From JBCCMQ01 sp039179985 (GTDB lineage Bacteria > Pseudomonadota > Alphaproteobacteria > Rhodobacterales > Rhodobacteraceae), in the NCBI GenBank assembly GCA_039179985.1, contig JBCDED010000050.1, forward strand, positions 1 through 29,592: DNA of 29,592 nt. The letters run 5' to 3'. Position 1 is the stretch's first letter. The number at the start of each line of letters is the position of its first letter. Under the pieces are notes generated by a model that was not told the DNA's origin, made no database searches, and saw nothing but the letters and a program-made list of their open reading frames with translations. Made by a program: the position numbers and the translations under genes. This document shows, piece by piece, positions 1-7,900 of this stretch.

Positions 1-55
1 AGCAGATTAGGGTATTCTTAAACCTGCTGAAAAATATAAAGAAAACTAAACTATA
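1..55. other. AT-rich flank 3' of tRNA-Leu, no gene seen
   Basis: This stretch lies immediately beyond the 3' (CCA) end of the minus-strand tRNA-Leu. By hand count it is about 27% GC, far below the rest of the window. A 5-bp inverted repeat (AGCAG at 1-5 and CTGCT at 25-29) is visible, but there is no clear T-run terminator and no coding region. It may be an ordinary tRNA trailer or the edge of foreign DNA; the window edge prevents a decision. Confidence 0.4.
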
Positions 56-142
56 TGGTGCCCAGGAGAGGACTCGAACCTCCACGTCCATACGGACACT
101 AGCACCTGAAGCTAGCGCGTCTACCAATTCCGCCACCTGGGC
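56..142 (-). tRNA. tRNA-Leu (anticodon CAG)
   Basis: The minus strand folds into an 87-nt class II tRNA. The acceptor arms GCCCAGG and CCTGGGC pair over 7 bp, the discriminator base is A, and CCA is encoded at 58-56. The D-arm carries GGCGGAATTGGTAGAC, typical of bacterial leucine tRNAs. The anticodon loop reads CTTCAGG, giving anticodon CAG, which decodes CUG, a dominant leucine codon in GC-rich genomes. The long variable arm (TGTCCGTATGGACG) is the class II signature, and the T-arm contains GGTTCGAGTCC. A near-consensus promoter sits just upstream. Confidence 0.97.
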
Positions 143-159
143 AGGTGTCGTGGCGCCGT

Positions 160-188
160 GAGTTACTGAAGGCCCATGGGGCTGTCAA
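160..188 (-). promoter_or_regulatory. Sigma-70 type promoter of tRNA-Leu
   Basis: On the minus strand a perfect -35 hexamer TTGACA (plus 183-188) is followed by exactly 17 bases and a -10 TAACTC (plus 160-165). The predicted start of transcription lies about 10 nt before the mature tRNA 5' end at 142. A strong -35 with a short leader fits a stable-RNA gene. This is read from the sequence; no transcript start data are available. Confidence 0.7.
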
Positions 189-316
189 CGCGATTCCTTG
201 GACTTGCGTGCTTTCGATGGCATCATCCTGGGCCGACGCGGCGTTTTGCTGCTTGGCAGCGCCGCGGAGCAGGGCTACACCCCAAAATCGATACCCCAGC
301 GACAAGAGGCCGGACC

Positions 317-1306
317 ATGAACAAGCTCGTCACTATCTACGGCGGATCGGGGTTTGTGGGCCGCTACATCGCGCGACGCATGGCGGCAGCAGGCTGGCGG
401 GTGCGCGTGGCGGTACGGCGTCCGAACGATGCCCATTTCGTGCGTCCTTACGGTGTCGTCGGACAGGTTGAGCCGATCCTGTGCAACATCCGCGATGACG
501 CCTCGGTGCGCGCGGCAATGATATCGGCCGACGCCGTTATCAATTGCGTAGGGCTGCTGGCCGAAGAGGGTCAGAACAAGTTCGACGCGGTCCATGCGGA
601 AGGTGCCGAACGCGTGGCGCGCATCGCGGCAGAAGTAGGTATCGGCCACATGGTACAGATCAGCGCCATCGGCGCGGACCACGGCGCGCTAAGCGAATAT
701 GCGCAGACCAAGGCAGCGGGCGAAGAGGGTGTGCTGCGGCATATGCCAGAGGCGATGATCCTGCGGCCCTCGATCGTCTTTGGCCCCGAGGACCAGTTCT
801 TCAATCGCTTTGCCAGCATGGCGCGCTTCGGGCCGATCATTCCCGTGGTCGGCGCCAGAACCAGGTTTCAGCCAGTCTATGTCGACGATATCGCGGCAGC
901 GGCTGTCATGGGCGCGACCGGCGAGGCGCCGGGTGGGATTTACGAACTCGGCGGTCCGGAGGTGAAGACATTCGCCGAACTCATGCACGAGATGCTGGGC
1001 GTCATCAATCGCCGGCGGCTGGTGGCCTACCTGCCCTTTTGGATGGGCCGGCTCATGGGCTTTGTTTTTGACATGGCACAGGTCGCGACCTTCGGGCTCT
1101 ACACGAATGGTGTGATCACGCGGGATCAGGTCAAGAACCTGCGTAGTGACAATGTGGTCAGCCCGGACGCCAAGGGATTCGACGACCTAGGCATTACGCC
1201 CGTCGACATGGCCTCTGTGCTGCCAGAATACCTGTGGCGGTTCCGCCCCTCGGGTCAGTACGACGCGATCAAGGCCTCGGCCCAGAACCTCCGCAGCCAG
1301 GACTAG
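317..1306 (+). CDS. NDUFA9-like complex I NAD(P)-binding protein (extended/atypical SDR)
   Basis: This 329-aa protein is an NAD(P)-binding Rossmann protein of the atypical SDR group related to mitochondrial NDUFA9, an accessory subunit of NADH dehydrogenase. The N-terminus MNKLVTIYGGSGFVGRYIAR holds the dinucleotide-binding GGSGFVG at about residues 9-15. Further family stretches are NCVGLLAE, a QISAIGAD strand and ILRPSIVFGPEDQFFNRFA. The ATG at 317 is preferred over upstream starts in the same frame because the Rossmann strand begins directly after it; a weak AGAGG lies 5' of it. Its TAG stop overlaps the stop of the convergent uppP by 4 nt. Alphaproteobacterial homologues are usually annotated as complex I NDUFA9 subunit family protein. 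Whether this one is a structural complex I part or a quinone-related reductase cannot be told from sequence. Confidence 0.88.
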   Translation: MNKLVTIYGGSGFVGRYIARRMAAAGWRVRVAVRRPNDAHFVRPYGVVGQVEPILCNIRDDASVRAAMISADAVINCVGLLAEEGQNKFDAVHAEGAERVARIAAEVGIGHMVQISAIGADHGALSEYAQTKAAGEEGVLRHMPEAMILRPSIVFGPEDQFFNRFASMARFGPIIPVVGARTRFQPVYVDDIAAAAVMGATGEAPGGIYELGGPEVKTFAELMHEMLGVINRRRLVAYLPFWMGRLMGFVFDMAQVATFGLYTNGVITRDQVKNLRSDNVVSPDAKGFDDLGITPVDMASVLPEYLWRFRPSGQYDAIKASAQNLRSQD

Positions 1307-2106
1307 GTATAGGCGATCCACAGCAGGATGACGCCCAGGATCACACGGTAGATCACATAGGGCGTGTAGCTGACCGTGTTCAGAAGCCGCATCATCAGGC
1401 TGAGTGCCAGAAGCGCGGCGAGAAAGGCGAAACCGGCGGCGATCACAAGGTCACGGATCGCAATCAGGTCGCCTTCCCCCGCCGCTTTCACCGCCAGCAC
1501 GGCCCCCGACGCCAGGATCGTGGGAATAGACATCAGCATGGCGATCCGCGCAGCCGAGGTCCGGTCATAGCCAAGCCGCAGCGCCCCGGTAATGCAAATG
1601 CCGGCGCGCGAGGTCCCCGGGATCAGAGCGACAGCCTGCCAAAGACCGAGAAGGGCCGCGTCCCGCAGGCTAAGGCGTTCTGCGGGTTTGCTGCCGGCGC
1701 CCGTCTTTTCTGCCCAGTACAGAAGCAGACCGAAACCCAGCATCGCCCAGCCGATAACAGCGGTAGATCGCAGCGCGGCCGTCAGGTCGAAGGCGGCGAG
1801 AAGCCCCCCCGCGATCACCACCGGGACGGTGGAAATGGTCAGGCAAAGCGCAAGCCAGGCTCCTTGCGAGTCGACCCGGCCGCGCAAGAGCGACCAGGCC
1901 CCGGCGGCCGCCATTCCGACCTCGGTCCGAAAGTAGAGCATCACCGCAAAAAGCGTGCCCACGTGTACGGCGATGTCCACCGTCAAACCCTGGTCATCAA
2001 GACCGGTCAGGTTAGGTAAAAGGATCAGATGCGCCGACGACGATACCGGCAGGAACTCGGTTAGCCCCTGGATGATCGCGACAATTAACAGGTGGAACAG
2101 CGGCAT
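1303..2106 (-). CDS. uppP: Undecaprenyl-diphosphatase UppP (BacA family)
   Basis: A 267-aa polytopic membrane protein that dephosphorylates undecaprenyl pyrophosphate, regenerating the lipid carrier for peptidoglycan and other envelope polymers; overproduction in the family gives bacitracin resistance. The diagnostic (E/Q)xxxE motif is Q13-GLT-E17, followed by FLPVSSSAHL. The second signature PGTSRAG lies at about 163-169 and supplies the catalytic arginine. Several hydrophobic helices fill the rest, and the length is normal for the family. The ATG at 2106 begins directly with the conserved first helix (MPLFHLLIVAIIQGLTEF). It is transcribed convergently with the NDUFA9-like gene and divergently from gltD across a 231-bp AT-rich region. 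Confidence 0.96.
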   Translation of the reverse strand: MPLFHLLIVAIIQGLTEFLPVSSSAHLILLPNLTGLDDQGLTVDIAVHVGTLFAVMLYFRTEVGMAAAGAWSLLRGRVDSQGAWLALCLTISTVPVVIAGGLLAAFDLTAALRSTAVIGWAMLGFGLLLYWAEKTGAGSKPAERLSLRDAALLGLWQAVALIPGTSRAGICITGALRLGYDRTSAARIAMLMSIPTILASGAVLAVKAAGEGDLIAIRDLVIAAGFAFLAALLALSLMMRLLNTVSYTPYVIYRVILGVILLWIAYT

Positions 2107-2337
2107 CTGCGGCCCTCAGAGACACGTACGGATGATTAAACAATTGAAATTTCTTGAAAAGCACTCTTTTGGGTAACAAATACTGTCATATTTTTTTGGC
2201 GCCGCAGCATTCGGGTGGCTAAATCCGGTGCTCTTTTTGAAAATTAGGTAAATCATACTGTCTTTATTTTCCCTCCGACCTTCCGTAAGACACCGGCCTG
2301 CGACTCGGCTCGCCCGCAAACCAAGGACCAGCGACGT
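2107..2337. promoter_or_regulatory. AT-rich divergent regulatory region uppP / gltD with a degenerate direct repeat
   Basis: No gene is seen in these 231 bp. The centre (about 2130-2280) is strikingly AT-rich compared with its neighbours. Two similar blocks each begin TTGAAAA and end ATACTGTC: block 1 runs 2154-2187 and block 2 runs 2237-2262. Both contain GGTAA shortly before ATACTGTC, and block 1 carries about ten extra bases. The ATACTGTC copies start 75 bp apart. TTGAAA at 2154 followed 17 bases later by CAAATA is a possible but weak promoter for gltD. The duplicated element could be a regulator site for the glutamate synthase operon; the factor is unknown. Confidence 0.45.
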
Positions 2338-3777
2338 ATGGCAAAGCAACCGATGTTGAAGTTCGTCACCGTGGACCGGGCGATGCCCGAAAAACGCGGC
2401 GCTGTCGAGCGGCGCGAGGATTTCAACGAGATTTATGCTGAGTACGCCGACGCCAAGGCCAAAGAACAGTCTGCCCGGTGCAGCCAGTGCGGCGTGCCCT
2501 ACTGCCAGTCCCATTGCCCGCTGCACAACAACATCCCGGACTGGCTGCGCCTGACCGCAGAGGGCCGCTTGCGGGAAGCCTACGAACTCAGCCAGGCGAC
2601 AAATACCTTCCCGGAAATCTGCGGCCGCATCTGCCCGCAGGACCGGCTTTGCGAAGGCAACTGCGTGATCGAGCAATCGGGCCACGGCACGGTCACCATC
2701 GGGTCTGTGGAAAAATTCATCACCGACACCGCCTGGGACGAAGGCTGGGTCGAAGCTATCAGACCTCGCGCGGAGCGGGCCGAAAGCGTGGGCATCATAG
2801 GCGCCGGACCAGGCGGACTTGCAGCAGCGGATCTTCTGCGGCGGGCCGGCGTGCAGGTGACCGTCTACGACCGGTATGACCGCGCTGGCGGACTGATGGT
2901 TTACGGCATCCCCGGCTTCAAGCTGGAGAAGGACGTCGTCATGCGTCGCAACGCGCTCTTGGAAGACGGCGGTGTCACCTTCCGTTTGAACTGCAACGTT
3001 GGCGAAGATGTTTCGTTCGCTGACATCCGCGACGCCAATGACGCCGTGATCGTGGCCACTGGTGTTTACAAATCGCGCGACCTGCAGGCCCCCGGCATCG
3101 GGGCCGAGGGCATCGTACGGGCCATCGATTATCTGACCGTGTCGAACCGCAAAGGATTCGGCGACGACGTGCCCGAATTCGACGCAGGCGAACTGGACGC
3201 CGACGGCAAACGCGTGGTCGTCATTGGCGGTGGTGACACGGCGATGGACTGCGTACGAACCGCCGTACGGCAGGGCGCCGAAAGCGTCAAATGCCTTTAT
3301 CGGCGCGACCGCGCCAACATGCCGGGCTCGCAGCGCGAGGTCGCCAATGCGGAAGAAGAGGGCGTTGAATTCGTCTGGCTCTCGGCTCCCAAGGGGTTTT
3401 CCGGGGGCGAGGAAGTGGACGGCGTGCTGGTGCAGAAGATGCGCCTTGGCGCTCCGGACGCAAGCGGACGGCAGATGCCCGAAGTCATCGACGGGGCGGA
3501 TTACACAGAAGAGGCCGACCTGGTCATCAAGGCGCTCGGGTTCGAGCCCGAAGAGATCCCGAGTCTCTGGGGCGTTCCGGAACTGGAGGTCACCCGCTGG
3601 GGGACCATAAAGGCGAACTTCCGCACCCACGAGACAAGCCTTCCGGGCATCTATGCTGTCGGCGATATCGTGCGCGGCGCGAGCCTGGTGGTCTGGGCCA
3701 TCCGCGACGGGCGCGAGGCCGCTGAAGCCATTCTTGAGAGATTTGAAAGCATGTCCGCGGGCGTTGCTGCAGAGTAA
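2338..3777 (+). CDS. gltD: Glutamate synthase (NADPH) small/beta subunit
   Basis: A 479-aa flavoprotein that takes electrons from NADPH via FAD and passes them through Fe-S clusters to GltB for glutamate formation from 2-oxoglutarate and glutamine. N-terminal cysteines for two 4Fe-4S clusters are C48, C51, C56, C60 and C95, C99, C105, C109. The FAD-binding GAGPGG lies near 155-160 and the NADPH-binding VVVIGGGDTA near 293-301. The C-terminal GDIVRGASLVVWAIRDGREAA is the FAD-closing motif of this family. The ATG at 2338 matches the usual start of the family. It is the first gene of a four-gene operon; the next start lies 10 nt downstream of its stop. Here the small subunit precedes the large subunit, and two genes separate them. 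Confidence 0.97.
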   Translation: MAKQPMLKFVTVDRAMPEKRGAVERREDFNEIYAEYADAKAKEQSARCSQCGVPYCQSHCPLHNNIPDWLRLTAEGRLREAYELSQATNTFPEICGRICPQDRLCEGNCVIEQSGHGTVTIGSVEKFITDTAWDEGWVEAIRPRAERAESVGIIGAGPGGLAAADLLRRAGVQVTVYDRYDRAGGLMVYGIPGFKLEKDVVMRRNALLEDGGVTFRLNCNVGEDVSFADIRDANDAVIVATGVYKSRDLQAPGIGAEGIVRAIDYLTVSNRKGFGDDVPEFDAGELDADGKRVVVIGGGDTAMDCVRTAVRQGAESVKCLYRRDRANMPGSQREVANAEEEGVEFVWLSAPKGFSGGEEVDGVLVQKMRLGAPDASGRQMPEVIDGADYTEEADLVIKALGFEPEEIPSLWGVPELEVTRWGTIKANFRTHETSLPGIYAVGDIVRGASLVVWAIRDGREAAEAILERFESMSAGVAAE

Positions 3778-3787
3778 GGATGTTTTG

Positions 3788-4510
3788 ATGACACATTTCG
3801 GATCGCTGTCGGGCCTCGCAGTGGTGGCCGTCGCCTTGAGCAGCACGTCCCTTCTTCCAGTCCCTGCGTCCGCCCAGGGCCTCAGCTTTCGCGCACCGGA
3901 AGGCTGCGACATGTTCCTGACCGTGCAGATGAAGGGATGCCTCGTCTCACACCATTGGCGCTGCGACACAGACCCCGAGGGCAACCATTGGGCGGCTCTG
4001 GTTGGCCCAAGCGGCGCGGCGGTTTTCTCTGAGTTCGACAGCGAATTCCAGTGGCTGTCGTCCTACTCGCTCTTCAACGACAGCTCCGAAACCATGGTTG
4101 ACAACCCGGCAGATCCCCTGTCCATGACCGAGCTTCTGGAAAACGGGCTCGACAGTTTTGACTTCGAGATGGAAGACGCAGAAGGCCGGACACGCGTTCG
4201 CGGGTTCGATCGGCTGACCGGCGACGAGATCGAAATCGACGGCGAGCGCTTGCTAATTACAGACTTCCAAATGATTCAGACGCGCGACGGAGAACTGGTT
4301 TCCGAGAGCACCGGGCAGCAGTTCGTCAGCCCGGACCTGCGGCAGTTTTTCCTCGGCTTCGAAACCGACACCCGCGACGGAGAAAGCTTCGAGTCCGACA
4401 ACTCACCCGTCCAGTTTATCCGCCCGGGCGAGGCTGGCTTTGCCTCGGCGCAACCGATCTTCGGCTGCGGGGCGCAGGATATCTCTTACAGGACCGGGGT
4501 GCTAGAATGA
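3788..4510 (+). CDS. Secreted cysteine-containing protein of unknown function in the glutamate synthase operon
   Basis: I do not recognise this 240-aa product. The ATG at 3788 is preceded by AAGGA at 3776-3780 with 7-nt spacing, and it gives a good Sec signal peptide: a hydrophobic core at about residues 8-24 and an ASA cleavage site after residue 29. Longer in-frame starts would put this peptide inside the protein and overlap gltD, so they are rejected. The mature part is acidic and has four cysteines (C40, C51, C59 and one in FGCGAQ near the C-terminus), which could form two disulfides in the periplasm. It follows gltD closely, and its TGA overlaps the ATG of the GFA gene (ATGA at 4507-4510), indicating translational coupling. 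A link to nitrogen metabolism is suggested only by the operon. Confidence 0.8.
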   Translation: MTHFGSLSGLAVVAVALSSTSLLPVPASAQGLSFRAPEGCDMFLTVQMKGCLVSHHWRCDTDPEGNHWAALVGPSGAAVFSEFDSEFQWLSSYSLFNDSSETMVDNPADPLSMTELLENGLDSFDFEMEDAEGRTRVRGFDRLTGDEIEIDGERLLITDFQMIQTRDGELVSESTGQQFVSPDLRQFFLGFETDTRDGESFESDNSPVQFIRPGEAGFASAQPIFGCGAQDISYRTGVLE

Positions 4511-4938
4511 GCACAGTCACCGGGCGCTGCCTCTGCGGTGCCGTAACGCTGTCTTTCGAGCCGGCCGGGGACCTGACGGCCTGCCACTGCGACATCTGTC
4601 GGCGCTGGACCGGCGCAATGTTTCTTGAGGTGCCTGTGAAGCCGGGGACCATGCGCTATGATGGGCCGGTCAAGACCTATGCTTCGTCAGACTGGGCCGA
4701 ACGCGCCTGGTGCGACCGCTGCGGCACGACGCTTTGGTTCCACCTGACGCTGGACGGAACCGATGATTACGCGGTCGCAGCCGGCGCGCTGGACGACCAG
4801 AGCAGCCTGAAGCTGAGCCGCGAAGACTTTTACGACAGAAAACCCGAAGGCTACGCATTCGCGGGCGACCACCGCAAGGTGACGGCCGCCGAGAACACGG
4901 CTGCCTTCGAGAAGCACTTTGGAGGACTGCTGCCATGA
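4507..4938 (+). CDS. GFA-family (glutathione-dependent formaldehyde-activating/CENP-V-like) zinc protein
   Basis: A 143-aa protein of the Gfa/CENP-V fold. All zinc ligands of the family are visible: CxC (C8, C10), CxCxxC (C26, C28, C31) and CxxC (C69, C72). The length is typical for a single-domain member. The named activity, S-hydroxymethylglutathione synthase, is established only for a few family members, so the substrate here is unknown. The start ATG overlaps the preceding stop and the gene's own TGA overlaps the gltB start in the same ATGA manner (4935-4938). It is therefore almost certainly co-translated with the glutamate synthase genes. Confidence 0.9.
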   Translation: MSTVTGRCLCGAVTLSFEPAGDLTACHCDICRRWTGAMFLEVPVKPGTMRYDGPVKTYASSDWAERAWCDRCGTTLWFHLTLDGTDDYAVAAGALDDQSSLKLSREDFYDRKPEGYAFAGDHRKVTAAENTAAFEKHFGGLLP

Positions 4939-7900
4939 CCCAATTCGACACTGACTGGGCCAAGAGCGAAGCATCCCGCCGCGCGTGGCTGGCCGAACAC
5001 GGGCTTTACTCCGAAGCCGACGAGCACAGCTCTTGTGGCGTTGGCCTTGTCGTTTCTGTCGACGGCACACCCAGCCGTCAGGTCGTGGAAAACGGTATCG
5101 ACGCGCTCAAAGCCGTCTGGCACCGGGGCGCCGTGGCCTCGGATGGTAAGACGGGCGATGGCGCGGGCATCCATGTCCAGATCCCGGTGGAGTTCTACCA
5201 CGACCAGATCCGCCGCACAGGGCACGAGCCCGACATGGACGCGCTGATCGCCGTCGGGCAGGTTTTCCTGCCGCGCAACGACTTTGGTGCCCAGGAAACC
5301 TGCCGGACAATCGTCGAATCCGAAGTCCTGCGCATGGGCTACTACATCTATGGCTGGCGCCACGTGCCTGTGAACATCAACGTTCTGGGCGAAAAGGCCA
5401 ACGCCACCCGGCCCGAGATCGAGCAGATCCTGATCTCGAATTCCAAAGGCGTCGATGAAGAGACGTTCGAGCGCGAGCTTTATGTCATTCGCCGCCGCAT
5501 CGAAAAAGCCGCCAGCGCTGCGCAGGTGCCCGAGCTTTACATGGCCTCGCTGAGCTGCCGGTCACTGATCTATAAGGGCATGATGCTGGCCGAGCAGGTT
5601 GCCGAGTTCTATCCGGACCTCAAGGACGACCGCTTTATTTCGGCCTTCGCGATCTATCACCAGCGGTATTCCACGAACACCTTCCCCCAGTGGTGGCTCG
5701 CGCAGCCGTTCCGCATGCTGGCCCACAACGGCGAGATCAACACGCTGAAGGGCAATGTGAACTGGATGAAGAGCCACGAAATCCGCATGGCCTCTTCGGC
5801 CTTCGGGGACATGGCCGAGGACATCAAGCCGATCGTTGCCCATGGGTCTTCGGATTCCGCCGCACTCGATGCGGTCTTTGAGGTGCTCGTACGTGCCGGG
5901 CGCAGCGCGCCTATGGCCAAGACCATGCTGGTCCCCGAAAGCTGGTCGAAACAGGCCGAAGAACTGCCCAAGGCCTGGCGCGATATGTACTCGTATTGCA
6001 ACTCGGTGATGGAACCCTGGGACGGCCCTGCCGCGCTGGCCATGACCGACGGTCGCTGGGTCTGTGCCGGGCTCGACCGGAATGGCCTGCGCCCCATGCG
6101 CTACGTGGTGACGGGCGACGGTCTTCTCATCGCGGGCTCCGAGGCAGGTATGGTGCCCATCGACGAAGCCACCGTGAAAGAAAAAGGCGCCCTGGGCCCC
6201 GGCCAGATGATCGCCGTGGATATGGTGGATGGCAGCCTTTTTCACGACGTGGAAATCAAGGACAAACTCGCCGGCGCACAGGCCTTCGGAGATTGGGTCG
6301 GCAAGATCGCCGAACTCGATGACGCATTGTCGGCGGTCTCGGAAAAGGCGCTCTTTTCCGGCGATGATCTGCGGCGCCGGCAGGTTGCGGCCGGATTCAC
6401 GCTGGAGGAACTGGAACAGATCCTCGCGCCCATGGCCGAAGACGGCAAGGAAACTCTGGCGTCCATGGGCGACGACACGCCTTCGGCAGTGCTCAGCGCC
6501 CGCTACCGGCCCCTTAGCCATTTCTTCCGCCAGAACTTTAGCCAGGTGACGAATCCGCCCATCGATAGCCTGCGCGAATATCGCGTAATGAGCCTGAAGA
6601 CCCGGTTCGGCAATCTCAAAAACGTGCTGGACGAGGACAGTTCGCAGACAGAAATTCTGGTGATGGAAAGCCCATTCTTGGGCAACGCACAGTTCGATGC
6701 GCTGGTCGAGGCGTTCAACGCCCCCATGGCCGAGATCGACTGCACCTTCCTCGCCGGTACCGGGTCGCTCAGCGCCGGGCTGCAACGGATCCGCGAGGAA
6801 GCGGAAGACGCCGTGCGGTCGGGCGCCGGGCACATCGTGCTGACCGACCAATATTCCGATGGCGACAAGATCGCCATGCCGATGATCCTGGCCACCAGCG
6901 CCGTCCATTCTCACCTGACCCGCAATGGGCTGCGCACCTTCTGCTCGCTGACCGTGCGCGCGGCGGAATGCATCGACCCCCACTACTTCGCGGTCCTCGT
7001 AGGCTGCGGCGCAACGGTGGTGAACCCTTATCTGGCCGAAGACAGCCTTGCCGACCGGATCGAGCGCGGCCTGCTGGACGGCCCGCTGACCGAGGCGGTG
7101 GCACGCTACCGCGACGCTATCGATCAGGGGCTTCTCAAGATCATGTCCAAGATGGGCATCTCAGTGATCTCGTCCTATCGCGGCGGGCTCAACTTCGAGG
7201 CCGTGGGCCTCAGCCGCGCTATGGTCGCCGAATATTTCCCCGGCATGCTCAGCCGCATCTCCGGCATCGGCGTCACCGGTATTCAGCGCAAGCTTGAAGA
7301 GATCCACGCCAAAGCCTGGGGTGGGACCCAGAACGTGCTGCCCATCGGCGGCTTTTATAAAGCGCGCCGGTCCGGCGAGACCCATGCCTGGGAAGCGACC
7401 TCCATGCACATGTTGCAGGCTGCCTGTACGCAAGGATCCTTTGAAGTCTGGAAACAGTATTCGGCCAAGATGCGCTCGGCGCCGCCGATCCACCTGCGCG
7501 ACCTGCTCGATATTAAACCCCTGGGCAAGCCCGTCCCTATCGAAGAGGTGGAATCGATCACCTCGATCCGCAAACGTTTTGTCACGCCAGGCATGTCCCT
7601 GGGCGCGCTCAGCCCCGAGGCGCACAAGACTCTGAACGTCGCCATGAACCGGATCGGCGCCAAGTCGGACTCGGGCGAAGGCGGAGAGGATCCGGCGCAT
7701 TTCGTGCCCGAGCCCAATGGCGATAACCCGTCTGCAAAGATCAAACAGGTGGCCTCTGGCCGCTTCGGCGTCACGGCGGAATACCTTAACCACTGCGAAG
7801 AACTGGAGATCAAGGTCGCCCAGGGCGCCAAGCCCGGCGAGGGCGGGCAGCTGCCCGGCATGAAGGTCACCGACCTCATCGCACGCCTGAGGCATTCGAC

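Noticed and set aside
2116..3984. 622-codon open frame on the minus strand
   Set aside because: Antisense shadow of gltD; no family motif, while gltD on the plus strand has all Fe-S, FAD and NADPH motifs. GC-rich codon bias opens the opposite frame.
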